Positions 8,910 through 17,346 of a DNA stretch of 64,000 nt are shown piece by piece. The position numbers were made by a program, and so were the translations under genes. Source of the stretch: Sediminibacillus massiliensis (GTDB lineage: Bacteria; Bacillota; Bacilli; Bacillales; Amphibacillaceae). The stretch spans positions 513,120-577,119 of the forward strand of contig NZ_LT732535.1 of assembly GCF_900156915.1 (NCBI RefSeq). The letters are read 5' to 3'. The first letter of the stretch is position 1. Each line of letters starts with the position of its first letter. The notes under the pieces are model-generated. The model did no database searches and had not been told where the DNA came from. It was given only the letters and a program-made list of their open reading frames with translations.

Positions 8910-8918
8910 TGGTATACT
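8910..8918 (+). promoter_or_regulatory. Extended -10 promoter of the ferredoxin gene
   Basis: TGGTATACT is a TGn-extended -10 element about 43 bases upstream of the ferredoxin ATG. No good -35 is visible at 17 bases. The rest of the 8726-8909 gap holds no gene that I can support. Confidence 0.5.
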
Positions 8919-8960
8919 AAATAACTACAAGAATGTGGAGAAGTAAAGGAGGTATTTTAC

Positions 8961-9200
8961 ATGGCTTTTGTAATTACATCACCTTGTAAAGATGAAAAAG
9001 CTGGCGAGTGCATGGAAGTCTGCCCAGTTGATTGTATAGAAGAAGGAAAAGATATGTTCTATATCGATCCAGATATTTGTATTGATTGTGGAGCTTGTGA
9101 GGCAGTCTGCCCGGTTGAAGCAATATATATGGAAGATGAAGTTCCAGAAGAAGAAAATGAATACATTGCGCTTAACCGCAAATTCTTTGAAGACCGTTAA
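8961..9200 (+). CDS. fdxA: 7Fe ferredoxin (FdxA-type)
   Basis: The 79-aa acidic electron carrier has the two cysteine clusters of seven-iron ferredoxins: C9, C17, C21 and C25 in the first half, then C40, C43, C46 and C50 in CIDCGACEAVCPVEAIY. The spacing of the first cluster (Cx7Cx3CP) matches the FdxA type, which binds a [3Fe-4S] and a [4Fe-4S] cluster. It differs from the single-cluster Fer of B. subtilis. AAAGGAGG stands ten bases before the ATG. It has its own promoter and terminator, so it is monocistronic; the redox partner cannot be inferred from the neighbours. Confidence 0.9.
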   Translation: MAFVITSPCKDEKAGECMEVCPVDCIEEGKDMFYIDPDICIDCGACEAVCPVEAIYMEDEVPEEENEYIALNRKFFEDR

Positions 9201-9213
9201 TGATACTTACCAT

Positions 9214-9258
9214 ACAGGCTGCATGAACGATTATTACATCGCTCATGCAGCCTGTTGT
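9214..9258. terminator. Bidirectional terminator between ferredoxin and acylphosphatase
   Basis: A perfect 13-bp inverted repeat, ACAGGCTGCATGA (9214-9226) and 9243-9255, lies between the convergent genes. T-rich sequence follows on the plus strand. Confidence 0.8.
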
Positions 9259-9260
9259 AT

Positions 9261-9536
9261 TTAATAAACAACTTTGAATGTTTGATACCCATTATCTTGC
9301 TCTGACTTCGTTATTTCCATATTCTTCACTTCAATAAAGGGATTCGGACCATCTTTTATCGTTTTAATGAATTTTTCTATTTGAATTTGACTACCTTCGG
9401 CTTCCAATTCCACTTTCCCGTCAGTCCTGTTCTTTACCCATCCATTCACTCCAAGTTCTGTTGCTTTTTGCTGAGCTGAGGCTCTGAATCCGACTCCTTG
9501 AACAGACCCGCTCACAACCATATGTGCTGAAACCAT
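9261..9536 (-). CDS. acyP: Acylphosphatase
   Basis: This 91-aa enzyme hydrolyses acyl phosphates. The signature GSVQGVGFR with the phosphate-binding arginine lies in the first 20 residues, and GWVKNRTDGKVE supplies the catalytic asparagine; the size is typical for the family. A GTG at 9545 is in frame, but the ATG at 9536 lies eight bases after a GGAG and gives the usual short N-terminus. It converges on the ferredoxin gene across a shared terminator. Its physiological role in bacteria is unclear. Confidence 0.93.
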   Translation of the reverse strand: MVSAHMVVSGSVQGVGFRASAQQKATELGVNGWVKNRTDGKVELEAEGSQIQIEKFIKTIKDGPNPFIEVKNMEITKSEQDNGYQTFKVVY

Positions 9537-9617
9537 AATTATCACTCCATAGTTTTCTTTTTATTTTACATATAACCGTCTGAATTAAGGGCAAAACGAA
9601 AACAAGAGCATAATATT

Positions 9618-9992
9618 TTATAATACATGGGCTGCTAATACCCTATGTACATGATGAATTTCATCTCCTTTTTTAAATTCCTTGATGATGGGTTCTCCAA
9701 TCCCCGATATCCATATTTTCAATTCTGAGTCAATGTCGAAGCTTCCAGCTGTTTCGACACTGAAAGTTGTGATCGATCGGTATGGTATGGAATGGTATTC
9801 CGTTTTTTTACCAGTAACTCCTTGTTTGTCAACAAATACCAATCGTTTATTCGTAAAGACAATTAAATCCCTGATGATTTTAAACACATTTTCCAACTTT
9901 TCCTCTTCTGTTAGAAGCATTTCCATTTCTGTCTCGACTTTTTCTAAATCAACCTCTGATGCATTTCCAAGAAAACCATCAAATATGCCCAT
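9618..9992 (-). CDS. Bacterial PH-domain protein (bPH_1/DUF1696-like)
   Basis: The 124-aa product begins MGIFDGFLGNAS and is almost entirely one PH-like domain. Typical segments are an N-terminal helix, LIVFTNKRLVFVDKQGVTGKKTEYHSIPYRSI, and FSVETAGSFDIDSELKIWISG. Members of this family are cytoplasmic, often stand-alone, and lack a known ligand. There is no membrane segment. AAAGGAGG supports the ATG at 9992. It is transcribed in the same direction as acyP, 81 bases upstream of that gene, so the two may share a transcript. Confidence 0.88.
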   Translation of the reverse strand: MGIFDGFLGNASEVDLEKVETEMEMLLTEEEKLENVFKIIRDLIVFTNKRLVFVDKQGVTGKKTEYHSIPYRSITTFSVETAGSFDIDSELKIWISGIGEPIIKEFKKGDEIHHVHRVLAAHVL

Positions 9993-10060
9993 TATTTTCC
10001 TCCTTTAAAATTTTATATAATCATTATACGATTTATTGGGATATTATTAAATCTACATAT

Positions 10061-10104
10061 GAGTAAATGAAAGGCCGGGTGCTTCCCCGGCCTTTCATTT
10101 ACTC
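10061..10104. terminator. Perfect 19-bp inverted repeat, terminator
   Basis: GAGTAAATGAAAGGCCGGG (10061-10079) pairs without mismatch with 10086-10104 across a six-base loop. It lies three bases after the stop of the wall-hydrolase gene on the minus strand and is its likely terminator; the T tract is modest. Confidence 0.75.
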
Positions 10105-10107
10105 TAA

Positions 10108-11478
10108 TTATATTTTGTCTAAAAGATCCTCCAGTTGATCCCTTTGTTTTTCTATTTGTGTCATTGCATGTTCAATATTCCGTCTGAAAATACTTAATAT
10201 ACTTTGACCATAATTCGTGCCGGGAACCGCCCATTTCCCATTTAATTGGGTCCATGTTTGTGCACTTCCCCGTGCTACAAGATCAAACCTTGGATCGATC
10301 TTTTGTAAGCCGCTTGGAATAGGATCTTTCGAAGTATAGGCATATAGGTGCTGTATATGGGCGTGAACGCCATCCTCCATGGTGTCAAAACTTGCTCCGG
10401 GATTATTTGGGCCTGTTGCTCCGATACCCGCAAAATTATTTTGGTCTTCGTTTACTATACCTGTAAATCTGAAATAATCCGTTTCATGGATGGCCTGGGC
10501 ATAAGCTGTGTCTCCTCTGATTCCATAAGCGTTTCCATATTTGATATAAAACTCACCGAGTAAAGGAGCATCTTTGTTGATGGTCTTTACGAATTCATCT
10601 AACTGGTGTGCAAGCAACCGGGATTCTCCTTCAATAGAGAAGCCATCCTCAGGAGAGGGTGGAGCTGAAACTTCTTCACCTTGTGTCAAAATAAATGCAT
10701 CTGTTATGCCGACATTTCCCAGTCTTTCGACTTGTGTTTCGGCGTTTTGCCTATCAGCAAATGCACCAGCCTGGACACGGAAATATTGCCTGCCAGAGAT
10801 GGTTGCCGGGACCATAAATGAATCAATTCCCTTTTCATCCAGGAAATTTATACGGTTTTGAGCGTTTTCTCTCTCTGTGAATGAGCCGGCAATGACTTTA
10901 TAGAGAACACCAGGTTCTTCCGGTTGTTGCTTCACTGGTAATTTTAAGGCACTTGCAACTCCTTGTGCAATAGCATTCGCGGTATCACTACGGAAAGCAC
11001 TATTTGTTATCAATTTCAAGTCATCCGGATTGTCGATAAATAGGATTTCCAACAGAAGGGCAGACATGTCAGTTTCTCGCAGTACATGGAAATTTGCGCG
11101 TTTTTTCCCTCTATCCCTTATCCCGTATTCAGATGTTAAGTTATTTACAATCCTGTCATGGATTATAGACTGGTATTGTTGAGTGGAAGGTGCCAGCGGC
11201 CCATTATATATATAGCTTTCAAAGCCTCTTCCTCCAGCAGCATTATGGTGTATCGACAAAAAAAAGTCAGCGTTCTCTGAATTAGCGAAATTTGTACGGT
11301 TTTCTAACGACACTGTCTCATCCTTTGTTCTAGTCATCACAATTTCCACTTCATATCGATTCCGTAACTCTCTTTGTACCGCAAGTGCGAGAGAGAGGTT
11401 ATAATTTTTCTCTTGATGGCTTTGGTAAATTGCCCCTGTGTCCGTACCGCCATGCCCCGGGTCAATAACAATTTTCAA
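10108..11478 (-). CDS. N-acetylmuramoyl-L-alanine amidase with SPOR repeats and glucosaminidase domain
   Basis: The 456-aa protein combines three parts. An Amidase_3 domain (about 1-175) has DPGHGG, the zinc-ligand SIHHNA motif and EILFIDNPDD. Two SPOR-like repeats follow (about 187-225 and 226-265, YKVIAGSF and YFRVQAGAF). A C-terminal endo-beta-N-acetylglucosaminidase domain (about 285-435) has AQAIHETDYFRF and NNFAGIGATG. There is no signal peptide, as in the B. subtilis mother-cell lysis amidase CwlC, which has the first two parts only. I infer a sporulation-phase enzyme that cuts both glycan and stem-peptide bonds. AAAGGAGG precedes the ATG, and a SigK-like -10 lies 31 bases upstream. 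Confidence 0.9.
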   Translation of the reverse strand: MKIVIDPGHGGTDTGAIYQSHQEKNYNLSLALAVQRELRNRYEVEIVMTRTKDETVSLENRTNFANSENADFFLSIHHNAAGGRGFESYIYNGPLAPSTQQYQSIIHDRIVNNLTSEYGIRDRGKKRANFHVLRETDMSALLLEILFIDNPDDLKLITNSAFRSDTANAIAQGVASALKLPVKQQPEEPGVLYKVIAGSFTERENAQNRINFLDEKGIDSFMVPATISGRQYFRVQAGAFADRQNAETQVERLGNVGITDAFILTQGEEVSAPPSPEDGFSIEGESRLLAHQLDEFVKTINKDAPLLGEFYIKYGNAYGIRGDTAYAQAIHETDYFRFTGIVNEDQNNFAGIGATGPNNPGASFDTMEDGVHAHIQHLYAYTSKDPIPSGLQKIDPRFDLVARGSAQTWTQLNGKWAVPGTNYGQSILSIFRRNIEHAMTQIEKQRDQLEDLLDKI

Positions 11479-11508
11479 TGATTTTCAACCTCCTTTCAGG
11501 TTACTTTA

Positions 11509-11517
11509 TATGATATG
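11509..11517 (-). promoter_or_regulatory. Candidate SigK -10 element of the wall-hydrolase gene
   Basis: On the minus strand the bases read CATATCATA, matching the SigK -10 consensus CATANNNTA. A possible AC-type -35 lies only about 14 bases upstream instead of 16-17, so the match is incomplete. It fits a mother-cell lysis role for the downstream gene. Confidence 0.35.
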
Positions 11518-11766
11518 GAAAAAATTATAAGAGTGCTTGGACGAATGAGTAAATAGAAGGAATAAAGGCGTTTACGATAGATGAAGCCAAAAAAGGGGCA
11601 TAACAACCGTTGTTTGAGCACATGTTAATGATTTAATTCCGTGTACTTAGAAACTCTTGAACTTTGCAGGCAGGCGAAAGCAATTGTTCCTTTGTAATTT
11701 GGTTTACAGATTACTTCTCGAAGGAACAATAATACAAACAGGAATTCAACTAACATTAGGAGGAAA

Positions 11767-13308
11767 ATGATGAAAAAACAAGCTAGTCAATCCCGAATGC
11801 CGCAATTTCCCGAGCCATATTGGAGAGAAAGTGTAGAACTGCCACAATTTCCATCATTGCAGCAAGATATCGAAGTTGATATAGGAATTGTAGGGGCCGG
11901 TATAACAGGCATCACTGCTGCATATTTACTTACGAAAAAGGGGTTTAAAGTAGCATTGCTTGATGCCGGCAAAATTTTAAATGGCACTACCGGCCACACA
12001 ACTGCAAAAATAACTGCCCAGCATGGATTGATTTATGATGAACTTATTCAAAACTTCGGTTTAGAGACTGCAACGGCTTACTATGATTTTAACAAAGAAT
12101 CCATGGAGTTTATGAAGGAAGTGATCAAAGAACATAACATTGATTGTGATTATGAGATTCAAGATGCTTTTGTTTACACAGAATCAGACCATTATGTGAA
12201 CCAGTTAAAAAAAGAATTGCAGGCTTATGAACAAATAGGTATTCCTCGAAAGTGGGCTGAAGATATACCACTCGATCTCCCTGTCAAAGCTGCAGTTGCA
12301 ATGAAAGACCAGGCTCAATTTCATCCACTCAAATATTTGGCTGTCCTGGTAGAGTATATTGAAGAAAACGGAGGACTTATTTTCGAGGATACCACCGCAG
12401 TAAATGCAAATTATGGCAAGAAACCGATGATAATCACGCGTGAAAACTATAAAATCCACTGCAATAAAATTATTGCTGCATCACATTTTCCGTTTGTAGG
12501 TGCTGAGGCGTTTTTTTCGGCAAGGATGCATCCTCAACGCTCTTATGTCATTGCAGTCAAGGCAGGAAAGAAGTATCCTGGTGGAATGTACATTAATGCT
12601 GAACAACCATCACGTTCGCTGCGTAATTTCTCTGTAAATGGAGAAGAATACTGGTTAGTTGGAGGGGAAGGGCATAAGACTGGCCAAGGCGGAAATACAA
12701 TCGATTATTATGACAAACTCTTAGACTTTGCACAGACTAATTTCGGCGTTGAAGAATATGGATATAGATGGTCGGCGCAAGATTTAGTTACTCTGGATAA
12801 AATGCCTTTCATTGGAAAAGTGACAGATGACCAACCCGATATACTAGTTGCGACTGGTTTCAAAAAATGGGGGATTACGCAAGGGACCGGAGCGGCTATG
12901 CTGATTTCTGACATCATTTCCAATACAGATAACCGTTATCAGGAACTGTTCGCACCGACTCGTTTTCATGCTGATCCGGATCTCAAAGAATTCATCAAAA
13001 CAAACTCCAATGTATCAAAAGAATTAATAAAAGGAAAACTAGAATATACTAGAAAAAATATTGAAGATGTAGGTAAAGATGAAGCCGCAGTAATCCGAAT
13101 CAAAGGAATGAGAACTGGAGTATATAGAGACACGGACGGCAAGGTGCATTTGGTCGATACAACGTGCACACATTTAGGCTGTGAAGTGAATTGGAATTCC
13201 GGTGACAGGACTTGGGATTGTCCTTGTCATGGATCAAGATTTTCGATTTCCGGAGAAGTAATCGAAGGACCTGCAAAAGAACCGTTAAAGAAGAAAGATA
13301 ATCTTTAG
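11767..13308 (+). CDS. yhfW: FAD-dependent oxidoreductase with C-terminal Rieske domain (YhfW-like)
   Basis: The 513-aa product resembles B. subtilis YhfW. The N-terminal DAO-type flavoprotein domain (about 35-400) has the dinucleotide-binding VGAGITGITAAYLL and a C-terminal ATGFKKWGITQG FAD motif. A Rieske [2Fe-2S] domain follows (about 425-513) with CTHLGCEV and CPCHGSRF, giving two Cys and two His ligands. There is no signal peptide, so it is probably cytoplasmic. The substrate is unknown. TTAGGAGGA supports ATG 11767 (or 11770). A predicted hydrolase follows after 24 bases on the same strand and is probably cotranscribed. Confidence 0.92.
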   Translation: MMKKQASQSRMPQFPEPYWRESVELPQFPSLQQDIEVDIGIVGAGITGITAAYLLTKKGFKVALLDAGKILNGTTGHTTAKITAQHGLIYDELIQNFGLETATAYYDFNKESMEFMKEVIKEHNIDCDYEIQDAFVYTESDHYVNQLKKELQAYEQIGIPRKWAEDIPLDLPVKAAVAMKDQAQFHPLKYLAVLVEYIEENGGLIFEDTTAVNANYGKKPMIITRENYKIHCNKIIAASHFPFVGAEAFFSARMHPQRSYVIAVKAGKKYPGGMYINAEQPSRSLRNFSVNGEEYWLVGGEGHKTGQGGNTIDYYDKLLDFAQTNFGVEEYGYRWSAQDLVTLDKMPFIGKVTDDQPDILVATGFKKWGITQGTGAAMLISDIISNTDNRYQELFAPTRFHADPDLKEFIKTNSNVSKELIKGKLEYTRKNIEDVGKDEAAVIRIKGMRTGVYRDTDGKVHLVDTTCTHLGCEVNWNSGDRTWDCPCHGSRFSISGEVIEGPAKEPLKKKDNL

Positions 13309-13332
13309 TATGGGATAAAAGAAGGGACCATT

Positions 13333-14103
13333 ATGAAAAATATCGAACATGCAAACGGGATAATTTCATATGAATCAGAGGGGCAGGGGATACCTGTCCT
13401 TTTTATCCATCCTCCTGGTATGGGGAGCAAAGTGTTTGAATACCAAAAGGCCATGAAGAAGGATTTCCGTGTCATTATGCCCGATTTCAGCGGACATGGT
13501 AACTCTACGAACGACATTGGAGAATCACTTATTGAGTCATATTTGGAAGAAATCGATATGATTTTGAAGAATGAGCAGCTAGAGAGTGCTGTTCTATGTG
13601 GATACTCAGCAGGGGGTATGATTGCTCAATCGTATACATTGAAATATCCTCAAAAAGTAGAGGCATTGATTTTGTCTGGCGGTTATCCGAGGGTATACAC
13701 AAAATCATTGGATTACCAATATATGCTTGGGATGAAACTTCTGAAATCTTCGCCCGATACTTTGGCCTTCCTGATTGCCTTAAGCCATGCCAAAACAAAA
13801 AGCTACAGGGAATCGTTAGTGGATCATATGAAAAAAAGCGATCTCTCTGTCTGGCTGCAATTTTATGAAGAAACGTATCTCTTCGACTGTGTCGAAAGTC
13901 TTTCTGCCATCAAGTGTCCTATGCTGCTTATGTACGGTGCTAAAGACTTCTACTCGCTCCCGCATAAAGACTTCTATGAAAGATGCGGAAATTTGCGCAT
14001 GGCAATTGTCAGCAATTCATTTCACCAGCTCCCGACGCGGAAATGGGAAAGCTTTAACCACATTATTACAGATTTCATTAATAAAGAAATCTCAGCAAAT
14101 TGA
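13333..14103 (+). CDS. Alpha/beta hydrolase
   Basis: The 256-aa protein is an alpha/beta-hydrolase. It has an oxyanion-hole HPPGMGS near residue 27, DFSGHGNS, the nucleophile elbow GYSAGG near residue 92, an acidic residue in MYGAKDF and the catalytic histidine in SFHQLP. The substrate is unknown. It lacks a signal peptide. It starts 24 bases after the YhfW-like Rieske flavoprotein and is probably in the same transcript, which may link them, although no pathway is evident. A weak A/T-rich hairpin at about 14112-14137 follows. Confidence 0.88.
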   Translation: MKNIEHANGIISYESEGQGIPVLFIHPPGMGSKVFEYQKAMKKDFRVIMPDFSGHGNSTNDIGESLIESYLEEIDMILKNEQLESAVLCGYSAGGMIAQSYTLKYPQKVEALILSGGYPRVYTKSLDYQYMLGMKLLKSSPDTLAFLIALSHAKTKSYRESLVDHMKKSDLSVWLQFYEETYLFDCVESLSAIKCPMLLMYGAKDFYSLPHKDFYERCGNLRMAIVSNSFHQLPTRKWESFNHIITDFINKEISAN

Positions 14104-14372
14104 ATAAAATAAAACATTGAAATTTTATGTTTTAATTGTATTGTCTTAAGGGTAAGTTTGTAATGGTTTTGTAAACTCGGCTTGTCCTCGATGGATAGAT
14201 TTTATTTTTTGAGGAAAACAAGTTATCATAATAATATGGGAAATAGTATTAGATGCTTAAAGGGTGAGTTTCATACATAAAAGTGCTTCATGGTATACTA
14301 TTTCTGACACAAAATTACTAACCAAAAGTACTACCATCTTTTTCTTGGGAGTAACAAAAGGAGCAATACACG

Positions 14373-15536
14373 TTGAAAATAGCAATCATTACAGAAACCT
14401 TTTTACCCTCTACAGATGGAGTGGTCACAAGGCTTACAGAAGCAATCAAATATCTGCGGAAATTGAATCACGATGTAGTTGTGATCGCTCCGGACTTAGG
14501 TGTAAAAGAGTATAAGGGGGCAGTAGTGGAAGGGGTAAAGACTACCACGATGCCTTTTTATCGTTACAGGCCTTTTTCTTTACCACAGAGAAAGGTGAAA
14601 AACTTGCTGGAAAAGCATGACCCCGATTTGGTCCATGTTGTAAATCCGGCACTAGTCGGGGCTACAGGGGTATATTACGCTGAGAAACTAGGTTACCCAT
14701 TGATAGCTTCTTATCATACGCATGTACCGAAGTACCTTGATTACTATCGCCTGTACAGGCCTTTAAAACCGGTTTTTTGGAGTTATTTCCGGAAACTTCA
14801 TAATAAAGCATCCCTTAATCTATGCACGTCTCAGGCAATTAAAGACGAACTTGATGAAAAAGATTTCTACAATGTTCATGTATGGAAACGGGGAGTGGAT
14901 ATCGAAGGGTATCATCCTGGCTTTCAAAGTGACAAAATGAGGGAAAGGTTATCGGATGGGCATCCTGAAGATAAGTTATTATTATTTGTTGGCCGTCTGG
15001 CAATCGAAAAGGAAATTCATAAATTAAAGCCTTTATTGGAAGCTCGAGATGATGTGCGGCTTGCCATTGTGGGAGATGGTCCAGCAAGAAAAGAATTGGA
15101 GCAGGTTTTCTCCGGTACAAATACTGTTTTTACTGGATTTATGCATGGGGAGGAATTGGCACAAGCCTTTGCGTCAGCAGATGCATTCGTATTTCCATCA
15201 ATAACAGAAACGCTCGGATTAGTCATTTTGGAATCAATGGCATCGGGATTGCCAGTAATTGCAGCGAAGAGCGGACCAACGATGGAGCAAATAAATCATG
15301 GAAAAACCGGGCTGTTATATGAAAATGGTAATACAGACAGTATGATCAAGGCGTTGGAATATTTGGAAGATAAGGATAAATTGAATGAAATGAAACTTAA
15401 CGCCAGACAGGAAGCCGAGAAATTCAGTTGGACAAGACCATCTAAGCAATTGCTGGATTTTTATAATGAAACGTTGCGCATGACTGATCGATCAGAACAG
15501 TTACTGATGGAAACAAGAGAAAAAACGAACGAATAA
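14373..15536 (+). CDS. Group 4 glycosyltransferase
   Basis: The 387-aa product is a GT-B fold, GT4-type retaining glycosyltransferase. The N-terminus KIAIITETFLPSTDGVVTRL is typical of the SqdX/PimB/MgtA-like branch, HTHVPKY follows, and the C-terminal half has FVGRLAIEKE and the donor-binding E(x7)E-like segment PSITETLGLVILESMASGLPV. It probably transfers a sugar from a nucleotide donor to a lipid or small acceptor, but donor and acceptor cannot be named. The start is TTG 14373 with AAGGAG upstream, giving the family's MKIAII start. It stands alone; a complex palindromic terminator follows. Confidence 0.9.
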   Translation: MKIAIITETFLPSTDGVVTRLTEAIKYLRKLNHDVVVIAPDLGVKEYKGAVVEGVKTTTMPFYRYRPFSLPQRKVKNLLEKHDPDLVHVVNPALVGATGVYYAEKLGYPLIASYHTHVPKYLDYYRLYRPLKPVFWSYFRKLHNKASLNLCTSQAIKDELDEKDFYNVHVWKRGVDIEGYHPGFQSDKMRERLSDGHPEDKLLLFVGRLAIEKEIHKLKPLLEARDDVRLAIVGDGPARKELEQVFSGTNTVFTGFMHGEELAQAFASADAFVFPSITETLGLVILESMASGLPVIAAKSGPTMEQINHGKTGLLYENGNTDSMIKALEYLEDKDKLNEMKLNARQEAEKFSWTRPSKQLLDFYNETLRMTDRSEQLLMETREKTNE

Positions 15537-15561
15537 TCTTTTGCAGCTGATTTTTATCTTT

Positions 15562-15613
15562 GATATCTCAATATCTCAAGAATACTTGACTTTTGAGACT
15601 TGAGATATCTTTT
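15562..15613 (+). terminator. Composite palindromic terminator after the glycosyltransferase gene
   Basis: GATATCTCAA (15562-15571) pairs perfectly with 15600-15609, followed by TTTT. Inside it a second pair, TCTCAA (15574-15579) and TTGAGA (15593-15598), extends the stem. The left side holds two direct copies of ATCTCAA. Confidence 0.65.
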
Positions 15614-15617
15614 GATG

Positions 15618-15651
<34 letters not shown>

Positions 15652-15743
15652 GAAATAAAATAGAAATTTAGTTTGATTGTAAGTCTGTTTCGATCCCCCT
15701 CTAAGCAAGCTTACCTTTTTTAGGAAAACCCCTGCTTTATTTC

Positions 15744-15782
15744 AAATTACCATCATCGCCAATTCACCAATGATGGTAATTT
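15744..15782 (-). terminator. Inverted repeat after hemAT
   Basis: AAATTACCATCAT (15744-15756) pairs perfectly with 15770-15782 across a 13-base loop, 17 bases beyond the hemAT stop on the minus strand. The T tract is weak, so the terminator call is moderate. Confidence 0.55.
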
Positions 15783-15799
15783 ACTTAAGTTAAAGCAAT

Positions 15800-17101
15800 T
15801 TAAATCTTATTTGACATCCCGCTCAACTCATCAGCAGTTGCCGACACTTGACCAACTGCCTCACTGATTTCATTCATTACTCTTACAAAAGCCTCTAATT
15901 GTTGATGGCTGTGTTCACTACGGTTTTTCACATCATTCATTGAGCCGACTACATGATCAAAAAATTGATAGGTTTCACTGACTTCTTCAACTTCTTCTCC
16001 GACAACCTTTTTTATTTGGGCAATGGAATCTGACATGGCCCATATCTTTTGATTTGTCGACTCGATTAGTTTGGATACTCCTGCTACAGAACTTTTAGTT
16101 TGCTCTGCGAGTTTCCGTACCTCGCCTGCCACTACAGCAAACCCTTTACCGTCTTCCCCGGCTCTGGCTGCTTCGATTGCTGCATTTAAAGCAAGAAGGT
16201 TTGTCTGATCGGCGATGGAGGTTACCATATCTGCAATCCCGCTTATCTTATTGGTTGTCCCTGCCAGCCCATTGATTTCTTGTTCCAGCCAAAGCATCTG
16301 GTCATCGACTTTTCCCATTTTTTCCTGCTGGATATATAGACGGTCTTTCCCCTTAAGTGAAAGCTGCTGTGTTTCATAGGCAGACTCCAACCCGCCCTGT
16401 GTATACTCTGACAACTGATGTGATTGATTGGTGATTTCTTCAAGAGATGAATAAGTTTGATCTGTTATTACAGCCAATTCTTCGGATGTTCTTCTTAGTT
16501 GATTTCTAAGAGTCTCTTTTTCCTTCTCTTCTTCTTGTTGAATTCTTGCTATTTCTTTCTCATAGGCTTCCAACACTAATTGTTGCTCGATATTTAGGAT
16601 TTTTGTGACAGCAATACTAAATACCTTGTATTCCTCTTTTGTAGAGGTGATTTCATCTACTATTTTCATTATTGATAACAGCAAATCCTGGAATGCACAC
16701 ATATACCATTTGGTTTTAAGGCCTATATGTACATGGATGTAAGCAATTTTATCTCTCTGATCCACAAAATTTTGGTCGATAACTCCTTCGAACATTTCAG
16801 TTATATGCCTGGTTAACGTTTTCTTTAACCTCTGAATACTGCTGTTGTCATGGATTATTTTCATCAACGAAGGTTCATTTTCCAGATTTTTATAAAATTG
16901 CTGAACAATCTCTTCTATATTGGCGACTATATATGGCTTGATGGTACGGATGATGCTTAAATCTTCTGTATTCATGTTAATCATATGTAGTTGTTTTTCT
17001 ATATCGCTACCTTTTGGCACATCTATTTTTACAACCTTATCATTTTCTTCAAGACCGAGTAATATTGATTTTTCGGTTGGTTGTCTTTTAAAACTCAACA
17101 T
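15800..17101 (-). CDS. hemAT: Heme-based aerotactic transducer HemAT
   Basis: The 433-aa soluble chemoreceptor has an N-terminal globin-coupled sensor (about 20-185) and a C-terminal methyl-accepting signalling domain (about 200-433). The residue corresponding to the proximal heme ligand, His123, lies in [10 protein letters not shown], and Tyr70, the distal residue known from B. subtilis HemAT, is present in QQFYKNLE. The hairpin tip [29 protein letters not shown] is intact, so it should signal through CheA. There is no membrane segment. It presumably steers movement relative to oxygen. The gene is monocistronic. Confidence 0.95.
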   Translation of the reverse strand: MLSFKRQPTEKSILLGLEENDKVVKIDVPKGSDIEKQLHMINMNTEDLSIIRTIKPYIVANIEEIVQQFYKNLENEPSLMKIIHDNSSIQRLKKTLTRHITEMFEGVIDQNFVDQRDKIAYIHVHIGLKTKWYMCAFQDLLLSIMKIVDEITSTKEEYKVFSIAVTKILNIEQQLVLEAYEKEIARIQQEEEKEKETLRNQLRRTSEELAVITDQTYSSLEEITNQSHQLSEYTQGGLESAYETQQLSLKGKDRLYIQQEKMGKVDDQMLWLEQEINGLAGTTNKISGIADMVTSIADQTNLLALNAAIEAARAGEDGKGFAVVAGEVRKLAEQTKSSVAGVSKLIESTNQKIWAMSDSIAQIKKVVGEEVEEVSETYQFFDHVVGSMNDVKNRSEHSHQQLEAFVRVMNEISEAVGQVSATADELSGMSNKI

Positions 17102-17305
17102 TTCTATCTTCCCCCTCTGGTTGTTACCTGCCTGATTGTTCTTGGCACTGTAAATTTTAACAAGTTTATTATAATAAGGTAAAAACTACCAATATCACTT
17201 CAGCTTACAACATAAACTGAATAAATTCCATATAGATTCCCAAAATTCAATGAATGTTCTCACATGTAGTTTTGAATTAACTTGATTGCTATTTCGTCAT
17301 AAAAA

Positions 17306-17337
17306 ATATCTCCAAACATTTTAATGATTGGAGATAT
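17306..17337 (-). terminator. Intrinsic terminator of the threonine aldolase gene
   Basis: On the minus strand ATATCTCCAA (17337-17328) pairs perfectly with 17315-17306, followed by a run of T. It lies ten bases beyond the stop. Confidence 0.88.
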
Positions 17338-17346
17338 ACTTATTAA

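Noticed and set aside
9640-9665. CTATGTAC with an upstream GCTAA, resembling a Ter site.
   Set aside because: It lies inside the end of the PH-domain coding sequence, the half-site spacing is off by one, and the downstream half does not match.
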